DNA from: Cytophagales bacterium
GTDB lineage: Bacteria; Bacteroidota; Bacteroidia; Cytophagales; Cyclobacteriaceae
Length of the DNA: 64,000 nucleotides
Reading direction: 5' to 3'
Assembly (NCBI GenBank): GCA_017303795.1
Contig: JAFLBR010000004.1
Coordinates: forward strand, 248,001-312,000
Below are positions 1 to 7,724 of this stretch, in pieces (the stretch's first letter is position 1; each line of letters begins with the position of its first letter). The position numbers and the translations under genes are program-made. The notes under the pieces are model-generated. The model had not been told where the DNA came from, did no database searches, and saw only the letters and a program-made list of their open reading frames with translations.

Positions 1-34
1 AAATAAGCAGAGCCAGAAAAATAATCAAGCGCAT
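1..34 (-). CDS. Possible start of a secreted or membrane protein gene, cut by the window edge
   Basis: An ATG on the minus strand at 34-32 opens a frame encoding MRLIIFLALLI before the window ends. A basic residue followed by a hydrophobic run looks like the start of a signal peptide. It lies about 120 bases downstream of the TPR gene's stop, on the same strand, so it could be the next gene of that unit. Only eleven residues are visible, so the assignment is tentative. Confidence 0.3.
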   Translation of the reverse strand, partial: MRLIIFLALLI

Positions 35-152
35 AGGTTTAGGTTTGCTTGTGAATGTATGAAAAATCTGAAACAGATTTTCAGGAGTTGTTGCTGATGG
101 CAAGAATTTGAAGTGCCGGATATTGCCTCTTCAAAAGAATTTTCTCGGAACC

Positions 153-2192
153 TTAAAATTTTGGGGAACCCTCCGCTTCTGTAAAATCTCCACGCAACGT
201 ACGGTAGCGCTTTCGGGCTTCGGCTGCAAACACACTGCCCGGAAACTTATTTAAAAACTCGCGGTAGATTTCCATGGCCTTGTCTTGGTTTTTGAGATGG
301 CGCTCTTGCAATTCGCCTTGCAGAAAATAAGCATCATCGGCCAGCACATCTTCACTAAACTCCGTTAGAATTTTTTCTAGTAAGGTATAAGCTTCATCAA
401 ACTCTCCGCGCTTCATACGCAGGTTGGCTTCTAACCAATACACATCATCTTTTATTCCGAGGCGATCGGTACTTACCAATTCATTTACCCAAACAGAATC
501 ACTAGACAGTTTTTCATTAAACATGTTTGTCAAATTCTGCTTTTGCTTCTCAAGTTGTTTTTTTAAGTCCAGAAGTTCTTCTTCATTAAGTTGCTTATCG
601 GGTGACCAAAGATTTTTCTGTATGGCTTCTGCACGACTCATTTTTACTTTTCTGAAAACCGTAAAATTTTTCAGTCGCTCTAAAGCAGTTTCGTTTTTGT
701 TTTGAGCAACCAACAATTCTATCGAAGCAAATTCTTTTAACGCAGAACCATCCGGATCGTAAAAGGTATTTTCCTTTATGCGCATACTCAGGTCAATGGC
801 ATCGTTGGCTATTTCGCGCGAGGTTGCCTGCTTTAAAATATCAAGGTGTTCCTGCGACAATAAAAACTCCCCTTTAAAGTACGAGAGCTTAGCATTGCGA
901 AGTTTAGCCTCGTAGCCAACAGGTGTTTCGCGTTGCGATTTTTCTACCTGTGAGTAAAGCAAGGTGGCTTCCCACGGCTCTTCTTTAAGCAGATGAATAT
1001 CACCTAATTCAATTTTTGCTTTTGCTTTCAGGTTAGGAGAAACCCGGTTGTTGGCAATAAGTTGATTCAGGCTTGCTACGGCCGAATCCTTTTCATCCAT
1101 ATAATATGCATACAACAAAGCCTGGCTCAGGTTGGCCTCAAATGCATTGGGGTGCTCCGGATAGTTGTTACGAAAGTTTTGATATTGGCCAATCAGGTAC
1201 TTCACCGAATCGCGGTTTACCGGATATGTTTTTTTCACTTTTGCTTCGCGGGCCTGAATTAATCCTAGGCGGGCCGGAAGTTCGTTCGCGGTCTTAGCGT
1301 ATTCTTTTATTACAAAATTGTAGGCCTTGTCGGCATTATCGTAATCGTTATTGTTTAAGGCAATCTGTGCAATCTCTAATGTTTTGGATTGTTCTTTTTT
1401 AAATCGTTTATCGTAGGCGCGCGCCTGAATAAATGCTCCGTAAAAATTTTTCTGCTGCAGGTTTACCCAGATCAATAAATCGGCAAACACTTCTGAGTTT
1501 TGATTTTGCTGTAGCTTATCGTAAAGCAATCTTTCCAGCGCCTCCAGTTCTTCCGGTTTGGAAAGCAAAATCTGCATGAGGTTTTTTACATAGCTGATGT
1601 TTGCCGGTGTTTGCGTAACGTAGTTCAGATACTCCTGCACCATCTGGTCGCGCTTGCCTGAGATGCGGTAGAGGTTGGCAAGCTCCAGGGTGTAAAGATT
1701 ATTTCCCGCTGAAGCCCTTGCCTGCTGTAAAGCCACAATTGCATACTCCACCTGATTTCGTGCGGCCAGGTAATCGGCCATTGATTTGAGTTTGTACGCA
1801 TCTTCACCTTGTGCCTTGACCAGTGTGCGAAAGTATTTATCGGCTTTGGCAATATCGCCCGACCGTGTGTACACAATGCCCAGATCCATTCGGTACGTAA
1901 GCCGAGGATCGCGCTTGATAATTTTTTCAACGTAATCTTCCGCTTGTGAAAAGCGGCCTGCATCAAGCAAAACGTTAAAATAGTTATTGTGAATAAGCGG
2001 AATGTTTTCATTTTTTTTTGCCAGCTGTTCATACAACACAATTGCTTTTTCTTTTTCACCTTTCAAAATGTATTCGTTCGCAATTTGGATTTCTTGCCCG
2101 TCTTGAGCAAATAGGGGAACAGAAAGAAGTCCACACACAAGGGCCGCTTTTATTCTTATTATATAATATTTAAAATATAAAATAATTATCAT
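153..2192 (-). CDS. Secreted tetratricopeptide-repeat protein
   Basis: This 679-residue protein has an N-terminal hydrophobic segment ending near LFAQ, consistent with export. The rest is almost all helical TPR-like repeats, for example around residues 35-230 and again near 590-670, where pairs such as GEFDEAYTLLEKIL and DKAMEIYREFLNKFPGS are typical. TPR arrays bind other proteins, and no catalytic motif is seen. The first 18 residues (MIIILYFKYYIIRIK...) come from a very AT-rich DNA tract and make an unusual signal peptide. No better start is visible, because the next candidates would remove the hydrophobic core. A periplasmic or outer-membrane-associated scaffold is likely, but the exact role is unknown. 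Confidence 0.85.
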   Translation of the reverse strand: MIIILYFKYYIIRIKAALVCGLLSVPLFAQDGQEIQIANEYILKGEKEKAIVLYEQLAKKNENIPLIHNNYFNVLLDAGRFSQAEDYVEKIIKRDPRLTYRMDLGIVYTRSGDIAKADKYFRTLVKAQGEDAYKLKSMADYLAARNQVEYAIVALQQARASAGNNLYTLELANLYRISGKRDQMVQEYLNYVTQTPANISYVKNLMQILLSKPEELEALERLLYDKLQQNQNSEVFADLLIWVNLQQKNFYGAFIQARAYDKRFKKEQSKTLEIAQIALNNNDYDNADKAYNFVIKEYAKTANELPARLGLIQAREAKVKKTYPVNRDSVKYLIGQYQNFRNNYPEHPNAFEANLSQALLYAYYMDEKDSAVASLNQLIANNRVSPNLKAKAKIELGDIHLLKEEPWEATLLYSQVEKSQRETPVGYEAKLRNAKLSYFKGEFLLSQEHLDILKQATSREIANDAIDLSMRIKENTFYDPDGSALKEFASIELLVAQNKNETALERLKNFTVFRKVKMSRAEAIQKNLWSPDKQLNEEELLDLKKQLEKQKQNLTNMFNEKLSSDSVWVNELVSTDRLGIKDDVYWLEANLRMKRGEFDEAYTLLEKILTEFSEDVLADDAYFLQGELQERHLKNQDKAMEIYREFLNKFPGSVFAAEARKRYRTLRGDFTEAEGSPKF

Positions 2193-2476
2193 TATTGGTG
2201 TGCATATGTGTATAACTACTGTTACTCAAACGTGTGTTTAGGTTTTGTGGATACCTTAGCTTACTAGTTTATTTGTTTTGAATTGGTTTTACAAGATAAT
2301 GGATATTTGTTAACATTTTTTGTGAATAGTTAATGGGCGGAAAGGTGTTGTTAACAAGTGGTGGATAGGTGCTTTCGAGAGGTGGATTTTAACAATTGCT
2401 CCCTAGACTTTTTATGGATTGAAAAGCCATGTGGACTACATGATAATTTATCCACGGCTTTAACAAGTTATTCAGA
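2150..2476. other. Candidate replication origin (DnaA-box cluster beside an AT-rich tract)
   Basis: The 279-bp gap between two minus-strand genes holds several DnaA-box-like nonamers. TTATACACA is present exactly on the minus strand at 2207-2215. One-mismatch relatives of TTATCCACA lie at 2246-2254 (minus strand) and 2448-2456 (plus strand). Weaker two-mismatch forms lie at 2321-2329, 2360-2368 and 2468-2476. TTAACA occurs four times in the same orientation, at 2310, 2351, 2389 and 2460. The neighbouring 2150-2192 is almost pure A/T and could be an unwinding element. The two parS-like sites upstream of mnmG, 4.4 kb away, fit an origin region. The assignment is inferred from motifs only. Confidence 0.42.
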
Positions 2477-4082
2477 ACTTTATCATCAATGGCCCGTACT
2501 CCCAGTTGGCTCTTATTGGAAACGAATACTTGCCTTCTTCAGATTTGTAGTAGTAAACTTCTTCGGGTTCTGTCGGCATTATAAAGTTTCCCGGATCCCA
2601 TTTTCCATTTCCGTTCCTATCGACAATGTACCGGAACTTGTATTCCTGGGCTTTCACGAATTTGAAAGTATGCTCTTTTATGTTTTTAATTTCATCAACA
2701 ACTTTGTCATCGTTTGTTACAAGCTGCAGTATGTAATGGGTTTGCGTTGTTTCTACCTTAACGGTTACTAGCCCAGTGTCTTCCTCTTTTAGAAATTTTA
2801 TCTCTTTAGTTATTTGCTTAGATGTATCTCCCACATTTGAAATGAAGGCACCCGTTGTATATATCAGTGCTAATGGCAACTTGTTTTTAGCAGATGAAGT
2901 GTCAATAGGTATTGTTTCAGTTTTGATCTGAATGGTATGGCGGATAGTATCAATTGTAAAGTTGCTTATCGCTATTGGTTTTTTAGTAGCTGAATCATAA
3001 CGAATGTATATACTATCTGGCAAAATTGATTCTAGTGGTTTATTGAAAGATAGTTTGTGAGCATAAATTCTCTTTTGGTGATTATAGGTTTCCTGAATTT
3101 CTTTTAGAAGAAATCGCTCCTCTGCCATTTTAGTTTCTGATCGTTTGATATAGATGGTTGAGTCGCTTGTTTGGCCAAGGCTATCGATAGCAAACATTTT
3201 GGTTTTGATCGAGTCGGTGTTTGTAAAGTTGTGGTAGAAGATTACTTCGTTGGTATTGTCTCCGTAGGAGTAGGGAATTAATTTATCAGAAACTACAGAC
3301 ACAGAGTCTAACCCTTTGTTGTACCGAACACGCGAAGTTTTTTCCGTATGCCGGACTGCCATTAGTTGTAAGGGACGGGCGTCTATTGCAATAAGACTGA
3401 CTAATGCTGAGTCAGCATTTTGGTTTAATATGATAGGCAATGTTTTGAAGCCAAATCTTTCAGTCTTACTGTCGACTTTAAGGTTTTTGTTTTTATCATC
3501 AAATGCATAAACGTAGTAAGTGCCCGGTTTAAGATTCTGTATAGAGAAGACTCCCTCCTTGTTACATTTGGTAAAATATGTGGGTGTGTGATTGTAGATG
3601 TTGAAGGTATCGCTCTGATATAGTGCAACGGTAATTTTATCAGGAGCTTTTTCTGAGAATGTTTCTTTAACTCTTCCGGCAATTATCAGCGAGTCTATAA
3701 TGGGACCAGTACTGAATGCAATGCGTAAATTTTCTGCCGGGTTTCCTTCATTTAAATCCTGGACACCATCACGGAAATTAATGTTGTAGGTGGTATTCTC
3801 TTGCCACTTGTTTTGTGGCTCTATGATAAGCTTGTTTTTTTTGACAATAAACTTGGTGTCTTTGCCTGGAGAAGGTGTAATCAGAATTTCCTCCTTAGCA
3901 TCCTTCAACTTTATCGGTTCACTAAAAGTTAGTTCAAGTTCTGTACCCTTAAAGTTTTTCTGATTGTTTGCCGGATTAGAATACTCAAGCTCGGGTGCGG
4001 TTTCATCCTTGGGGCCACCGGTTGGCGATGTAACACTTGCACATGCATAAGCCAGAAATAATATAGGTATAAGTTTCTTCAC
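2472..4082 (-). CDS. Ig-like (Big_5/SbsA-type) lipoprotein
   Basis: This is a 536-residue lipoprotein. The signal peptide MKKLIPILFLAYAC ends in a lipobox cysteine. Residues about 25-130 (SPTGGPKDETAPELEYSNP, then TFSEPIKL and GVQDLNEGNPAENLRIAFST) are the bacterial Ig-like Big_5 pattern seen in many Bacteroidota surface proteins. A second beta-rich segment with PGTYYVYAFDDKNKN follows, resembling a carboxypeptidase-regulatory fold. The start is GTG and overlaps the methyltransferase stop (GTGA), which indicates translational coupling. It probably sits at the cell envelope. Its ligand is unknown. Confidence 0.8.
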   Translation of the reverse strand: MKKLIPILFLAYACASVTSPTGGPKDETAPELEYSNPANNQKNFKGTELELTFSEPIKLKDAKEEILITPSPGKDTKFIVKKNKLIIEPQNKWQENTTYNINFRDGVQDLNEGNPAENLRIAFSTGPIIDSLIIAGRVKETFSEKAPDKITVALYQSDTFNIYNHTPTYFTKCNKEGVFSIQNLKPGTYYVYAFDDKNKNLKVDSKTERFGFKTLPIILNQNADSALVSLIAIDARPLQLMAVRHTEKTSRVRYNKGLDSVSVVSDKLIPYSYGDNTNEVIFYHNFTNTDSIKTKMFAIDSLGQTSDSTIYIKRSETKMAEERFLLKEIQETYNHQKRIYAHKLSFNKPLESILPDSIYIRYDSATKKPIAISNFTIDTIRHTIQIKTETIPIDTSSAKNKLPLALIYTTGAFISNVGDTSKQITKEIKFLKEEDTGLVTVKVETTQTHYILQLVTNDDKVVDEIKNIKEHTFKFVKAQEYKFRYIVDRNGNGKWDPGNFIMPTEPEEVYYYKSEEGKYSFPIRANWEYGPLMIKF

Positions 4083-4963
4083 GATTTTTTAGCAATGTAT
4101 ATCAGGCTCGAATATTCACCTGAGTTTCTGGCGGCCCGGTTCGATTTCCAGGCTTGGTGAAATGCCCGAAAGTATCTGGTGAATGTACCGGCATCTGGTT
4201 CTTTGTAGGTTTCGCTGAGCAAGGAAACGTAGTAAGCATCAAGTTTCATCGGCAAAATTTTTTGCACATTAAATCCAGCGTTACTCAATATTTGTTTCAT
4301 GGTTTGCTGATTAAAGTGCCACAAGTGGCGGGGCACATCATAGGCGGCCCAATAATTTTTATAATGAGTTGCATCGGCACTTTTATAGTTGGGGACAGCA
4401 ATAAAAATGGTGCCAGAAGCCTCTAGCCTTTTACTAAGTTCAGTTAGAATTTTATTAAGATCATGAATGTGTTCAAGCACGTGCCATAGTGTGATTATGG
4501 AGTAGGTTCCATTAGCGCTTTCAATGTTCTCATACACGGTAGCGTTTTCACTTGCTTTTGCTCTGGCGTCTGATGATGGCTCTACCCCGGTTACGCTCCA
4601 GCCTTTGCTTTTCATGTGTGCAAGAAAGCTTCCGGTTCCACAGCCGTAGTCGAGGAGTGTTTTCTGCTGAGCAAAAGAAGTCATGAGCTGTTGCTTCCAA
4701 TTCAGTGTATAACTTCTCGCTATCCGGTATAAGCGGTCCATTAAACTGCCCGATCCACCCGTGTGCGAGATATACTTTTCTGATTTGTAATAACTATGAA
4801 TGGTGTCAGCTGTTGGTCGCGGATTTGTAACTGTGAATCCGCAGCTGATGCAGTTTACCAAACCAAAGTCTTGTTGGCTAACCGTATAATCCTTAGCGGT
4901 AAGAAATGAACGGAATGAGTTAGCCTGACAAACGGGACAAACTGAAATTGTTTCAAGTGTCAT
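4079..4963 (-). CDS. Class I SAM-dependent methyltransferase with N-terminal zinc-binding cysteines
   Basis: At 294 residues, the protein opens with CPVC (8-11) and CISCGF, a small metal-binding knuckle typical of the Methyltransf_23-type enzymes that act on envelope sugars or lipids. The SAM-binding motif I is LLDYGCGTGSFL near residue 108. Post-motif WHVLEHIHDL and IAVPNYKSAD follow, as expected. The start is immediately adjacent to the mnmG stop with no spacer, and the stop overlaps the next gene, so the three genes form one unit. The substrate cannot be told from the sequence. Confidence 0.85.
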   Translation of the reverse strand: MTLETISVCPVCQANSFRSFLTAKDYTVSQQDFGLVNCISCGFTVTNPRPTADTIHSYYKSEKYISHTGGSGSLMDRLYRIARSYTLNWKQQLMTSFAQQKTLLDYGCGTGSFLAHMKSKGWSVTGVEPSSDARAKASENATVYENIESANGTYSIITLWHVLEHIHDLNKILTELSKRLEASGTIFIAVPNYKSADATHYKNYWAAYDVPRHLWHFNQQTMKQILSNAGFNVQKILPMKLDAYYVSLLSETYKEPDAGTFTRYFRAFHQAWKSNRAARNSGEYSSLIYIAKKS

Positions 4964-6826
4964 TTACTTGCCAAGATACACGGTTAGAATGGAAACATCG
5001 GCAGGAGATACTCCGCTAATGCGAGACATCTGCCCAATGGTTTCGGGACGAATGCGTTTTAGTTTTTCCCTGGCTTCAGATGACAATGCCTTCACGCGAT
5101 CATAGTCAAAGTCGGGAAGGATTTTATAGTTCTCCAGACTTTCAATTTTCTCGGCCAGCTTTTGTTCGCGCTCTATATACGATTCGTACTTCAGGTTTAT
5201 CTCCACCTGTTGTTGTACTTCAGTGTTGTATTTGTCTATTGACTTTTTGATTCGACTATCAAGTTTAGCCAACTCACCTATTCCAATTTGTGGTCTTCTT
5301 AAAAGTGAAACAACCGAAACTTTCTCAGGTATAGGTGAGGTGCCGAGTTGTTCAAGTTCAGCGTTTACTACTTCCGGTTCAGCTCGCATTTCTTGTAGTT
5401 CTTTCGCGAGGCGGTGCATACCGTTTTTCTTGGTAAGCACTTTTTCAAAACGCGCTTCGCTGGCCAAACCAATTTTATAACCAAGTTCCGTTAAGCGTAA
5501 ATCTGCATTGTCCTGGCGTAACAAAATTCTGTATTCGGCACGGGATGTAAACATGCGGTAAGGCTCTTGTGTGCCTTTGTTCACAAGGTCATCAATCAGT
5601 ACCCCGATGTAGGCTTCAGATCGTTTCAGGATAAACGGCTCCTTATTGTGAACCTTATTGTGTGCATTTATTCCGGCCATTAGCCCCTGACAGGCCGCTT
5701 CTTCATAACCCGTTGTACCATTGATTTGTCCTGCAAAATACAGATTATCAATTAGTTGTGTCTCTAAAGTTGTTTTTAACTGTGTAGGCGGAAAGAAGTC
5801 GTATTCAATAGCATAACCAGGCCTAAACATTTTTGCGTTTTCAAAACCAGGTATCAACCGAAGGGCTTTGTATTGAATGTCTTCCGGAAGGGATGTGGAG
5901 AATCCGTTCACGTAAATCTCAACTGTGTTCCAGCCTTCTGGTTCTACAAAGATCTGATGGCGCTCGCGTTCAGCGAAGCGATTGATTTTGTCTTCAATAG
6001 AAGGACAGTAGCGTGGGCCAAGTCCTTTAATCCTACCCTGAAACATGGGCGACTTGTCGAAGCCTTGTTCAAGTTGTTTATGCACGTTTTCGTTCGTGTA
6101 GGTAATCCAGCAGCTCAATTGTTTTTCCAGAGCCTTTGTGTTGGTGAACGAGAACTTGCCCGGATCGTTATCACCCGGCTGCTCTTCCATTACCGAGTAA
6201 TTCAAGCTGCGGCCATCAATTCTGGGCGGAGTGCCGGTCTTCATTCTACCGGCTTCAAATCCAATGTCTATCAGTTGTTCTGTAATTCCTGTGGCTGATC
6301 GTTCGGCTGCACGCCCGCCACCAAAGTTCTTCTCTCCTATATGAATTTTTCCATTCAGAAAGGTTCCGTTGGTTAGCACCACGGCTTTACCCATTATCTC
6401 AATTCCCAAAGAGGTGCGCACACCAACAACTCTGTTTTCTCTAACAACCAACCCGCTCACCATCTCCTGCCAGAAATCTAAATTCTGAGTTTGCTCTAAA
6501 GCCAATCGCCATTGTTCGGCAAAGAGCATTCTATCGTTTTGGGTTCTGGGGCTCCACATTGCCGGGCCTTTTGAAAGGTTCAGCATCCGGAATTGAATCA
6601 TGGACTTATCTGAAATTATCCCGGAGTATCCGCCAAGGGCATCAATCTCACGAACAATCTGGCCCTTGGCTACGCCCCCCATTGCTGGATTGCATGACAT
6701 TTGGGCTATGGTGTTCATGTTCATCGTAACCAACAGCACGCGCGACCCCATATTAGCAGCAGCGGCAGCAGCCTCACATCCGGCATGACCGGCACCCACA
6801 ACAATTACATCGTACTCTGGAAACAT
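4964..6826 (-). CDS. mnmG: tRNA uridine-5-carboxymethylaminomethyl modification enzyme MnmG (GidA)
   Basis: MnmG is the FAD-binding subunit that works with the GTPase MnmE to modify wobble uridine 34 of several tRNAs. The dinucleotide-binding motif VIVVGAGHAGCEAA is at the N-terminus. The family signatures MSCNPAMGGVAKGQIVREID, TGTPPRIDGRSL and CPSIEDKI are present, and the C-terminal helical domain ends in SRISGVSPADVS. An upstream TTG would add nine residues translated from a parS-like site. The ATG at 6826 (MFPEYDV) is the better start and gives 620 residues, a normal length. It is the first gene of the mnmG-methyltransferase-lipoprotein group. Confidence 0.97.
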   Translation of the reverse strand: MFPEYDVIVVGAGHAGCEAAAAAANMGSRVLLVTMNMNTIAQMSCNPAMGGVAKGQIVREIDALGGYSGIISDKSMIQFRMLNLSKGPAMWSPRTQNDRMLFAEQWRLALEQTQNLDFWQEMVSGLVVRENRVVGVRTSLGIEIMGKAVVLTNGTFLNGKIHIGEKNFGGGRAAERSATGITEQLIDIGFEAGRMKTGTPPRIDGRSLNYSVMEEQPGDNDPGKFSFTNTKALEKQLSCWITYTNENVHKQLEQGFDKSPMFQGRIKGLGPRYCPSIEDKINRFAERERHQIFVEPEGWNTVEIYVNGFSTSLPEDIQYKALRLIPGFENAKMFRPGYAIEYDFFPPTQLKTTLETQLIDNLYFAGQINGTTGYEEAACQGLMAGINAHNKVHNKEPFILKRSEAYIGVLIDDLVNKGTQEPYRMFTSRAEYRILLRQDNADLRLTELGYKIGLASEARFEKVLTKKNGMHRLAKELQEMRAEPEVVNAELEQLGTSPIPEKVSVVSLLRRPQIGIGELAKLDSRIKKSIDKYNTEVQQQVEINLKYESYIEREQKLAEKIESLENYKILPDFDYDRVKALSSEAREKLKRIRPETIGQMSRISGVSPADVSILTVYLGK

Positions 6827-6836
6827 CTTGGTTTTT

Positions 6837-6852
6837 GGTTCCACGTGAAACA
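6837..6852 (+). other. parS-like ParB-binding site 1
   Basis: GGTTCCACGTGAAACA matches the widely conserved parS palindrome TGTTCCACGTGAAACA at 15 of 16 positions. It lies 10 bases upstream of the mnmG start codon. parS sites near the origin load ParB for chromosome segregation, and gidA-adjacent sites are common in bacteria. Confidence 0.7.
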
Positions 6853-6874
6853 ATCAGAACCCTAATCTCTGGTG

Positions 6875-6890
6875 GGTTCCACGTGAAACA
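6875..6890 (+). other. parS-like ParB-binding site 2
   Basis: This is a second, identical copy of GGTTCCACGTGAAACA in the same orientation, 38 bp from the first. It occupies the 67-bp gap between mnmG and ybeY. Duplication of a 16-bp sequence in so small a gap is unlikely by chance. Confidence 0.7.
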
Positions 6891-6893
6891 TCT

Positions 6894-7313
6894 TTATTTA
6901 CGCAAAGATAGGCAAGCTTCCTCTGTTTTGCGCATGAGGGCTTTTTCCGAAGGCTTCTTGTCCTTAAAACCGATTAAGTGCAAAATGCCATGAATAATAA
7001 CCCGGTGAAGCTCCGTGTCCAGGGTTGATTTGAACTTCAGGGCATTTTCGGCCACCCTTTCTGTGCTGATATAGATTTCAGCCTCTATTGGCTCAGCTTT
7101 ATCAGAAAGACGGAAAGTTATGATGTCAGTAAGGGTATTGTGGTTTAGAAACTGCTGATTGATGCTTAACAGGTAGGCATCGGAACAAAACACATAGCTA
7201 ACTTCCAGAAAATCGGTTTTGTGCTTCTTGGCTATGGTTTGAATCCAGGCCGAAGTCTTTTTCTTATTGAAACGAGGTAAGGGAACGTCCGCAGCGTGAA
7301 ACGAAACCCGCAT
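6894..7313 (-). CDS. ybeY: Endoribonuclease YbeY (rRNA maturation factor)
   Basis: YbeY is a metal-dependent RNase that takes part in 16S rRNA 3'-end maturation and ribosome quality control. The 139-residue protein carries the family block YVFCSDAYLLSINQQFL, then LTDIITF, then the metal site VIIHGILHLIGFKD. The usual third histidine of HxxxHxxxxxH is an aspartate here, which keeps a possible metal ligand. The ATG shares a base with the stop of the upstream ATPase gene (TGATG), implying coupled translation. Confidence 0.95.
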   Translation of the reverse strand: MRVSFHAADVPLPRFNKKKTSAWIQTIAKKHKTDFLEVSYVFCSDAYLLSINQQFLNHNTLTDIITFRLSDKAEPIEAEIYISTERVAENALKFKSTLDTELHRVIIHGILHLIGFKDKKPSEKALMRKTEEACLSLRK

Positions 7314-7714
7314 CAGTTGATATAGAAGCTTAACTCAACAACCTTTCCCTGATTGGTGAAATCAACTTCATCGGCAAGGTGTTTCATCAGAAAGATACCG
7401 CGGCCACCAGGCTTCTCCAGATTTTCTGGTGCTGTTGGGTCGGGCAGATTATGGTAATCAAAACCGGAGCCCTCATCCTCTACCCGGAATTTAATCAGGC
7501 CCTCCTCCAGCGAAAGCGCAAGAGAAACGTTTTTACCAGAGTCGCTACGATTTCCGTGCTTAATGGCATTGTTAACAGCCTCGGTAACGGCTATCATAAT
7601 ATTGCCGTAGATATCGTCATTGAGCTGATATTTATCCTTGGCATTATCGATGAAGCTTTCAATCATTCTGATGTTTTCAGAAAGTGAAGGGATTTCAATA
7701 CGGATGTTCTTCAT
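7313..7714 (-). CDS. RsbW-like ATP-binding protein (anti-sigma/serine kinase fold)
   Basis: This 133-residue protein is a stand-alone GHKL ATPase domain. The N-box is AVTEAVNNAIKHGN (near 46-59), the G1 box is VEDEGSGFDY, and GGRGIFLMKHLAD forms the ATP lid. RsbW/SpoIIAB relatives bind sigma or STAS-domain partners and phosphorylate them. No partner gene is adjacent. The ATG at 7714 (MKNIRIEI) is preferred over a TTG three codons upstream. It lies in a tight run between the DUF4175 gene and ybeY. Confidence 0.88.
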   Translation of the reverse strand: MKNIRIEIPSLSENIRMIESFIDNAKDKYQLNDDIYGNIMIAVTEAVNNAIKHGNRSDSGKNVSLALSLEEGLIKFRVEDEGSGFDYHNLPDPTAPENLEKPGGRGIFLMKHLADEVDFTNQGKVVELSFYIN

Positions 7715-7724
7715 GCCGGCCAAC

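Noticed and set aside
153-2192. Open frames on the opposite strand and in shifted frames inside the TPR gene and most other long genes
   Set aside because: They lie wholly inside well-supported genes, lack recognisable domains and show low-complexity composition, so they are shadows.
6827-6853. N-terminal extension of MnmG from a TTG codon
   Set aside because: The extra residues are translated from the parS-like site, and the ATG at 6826 fits the family's normal start.
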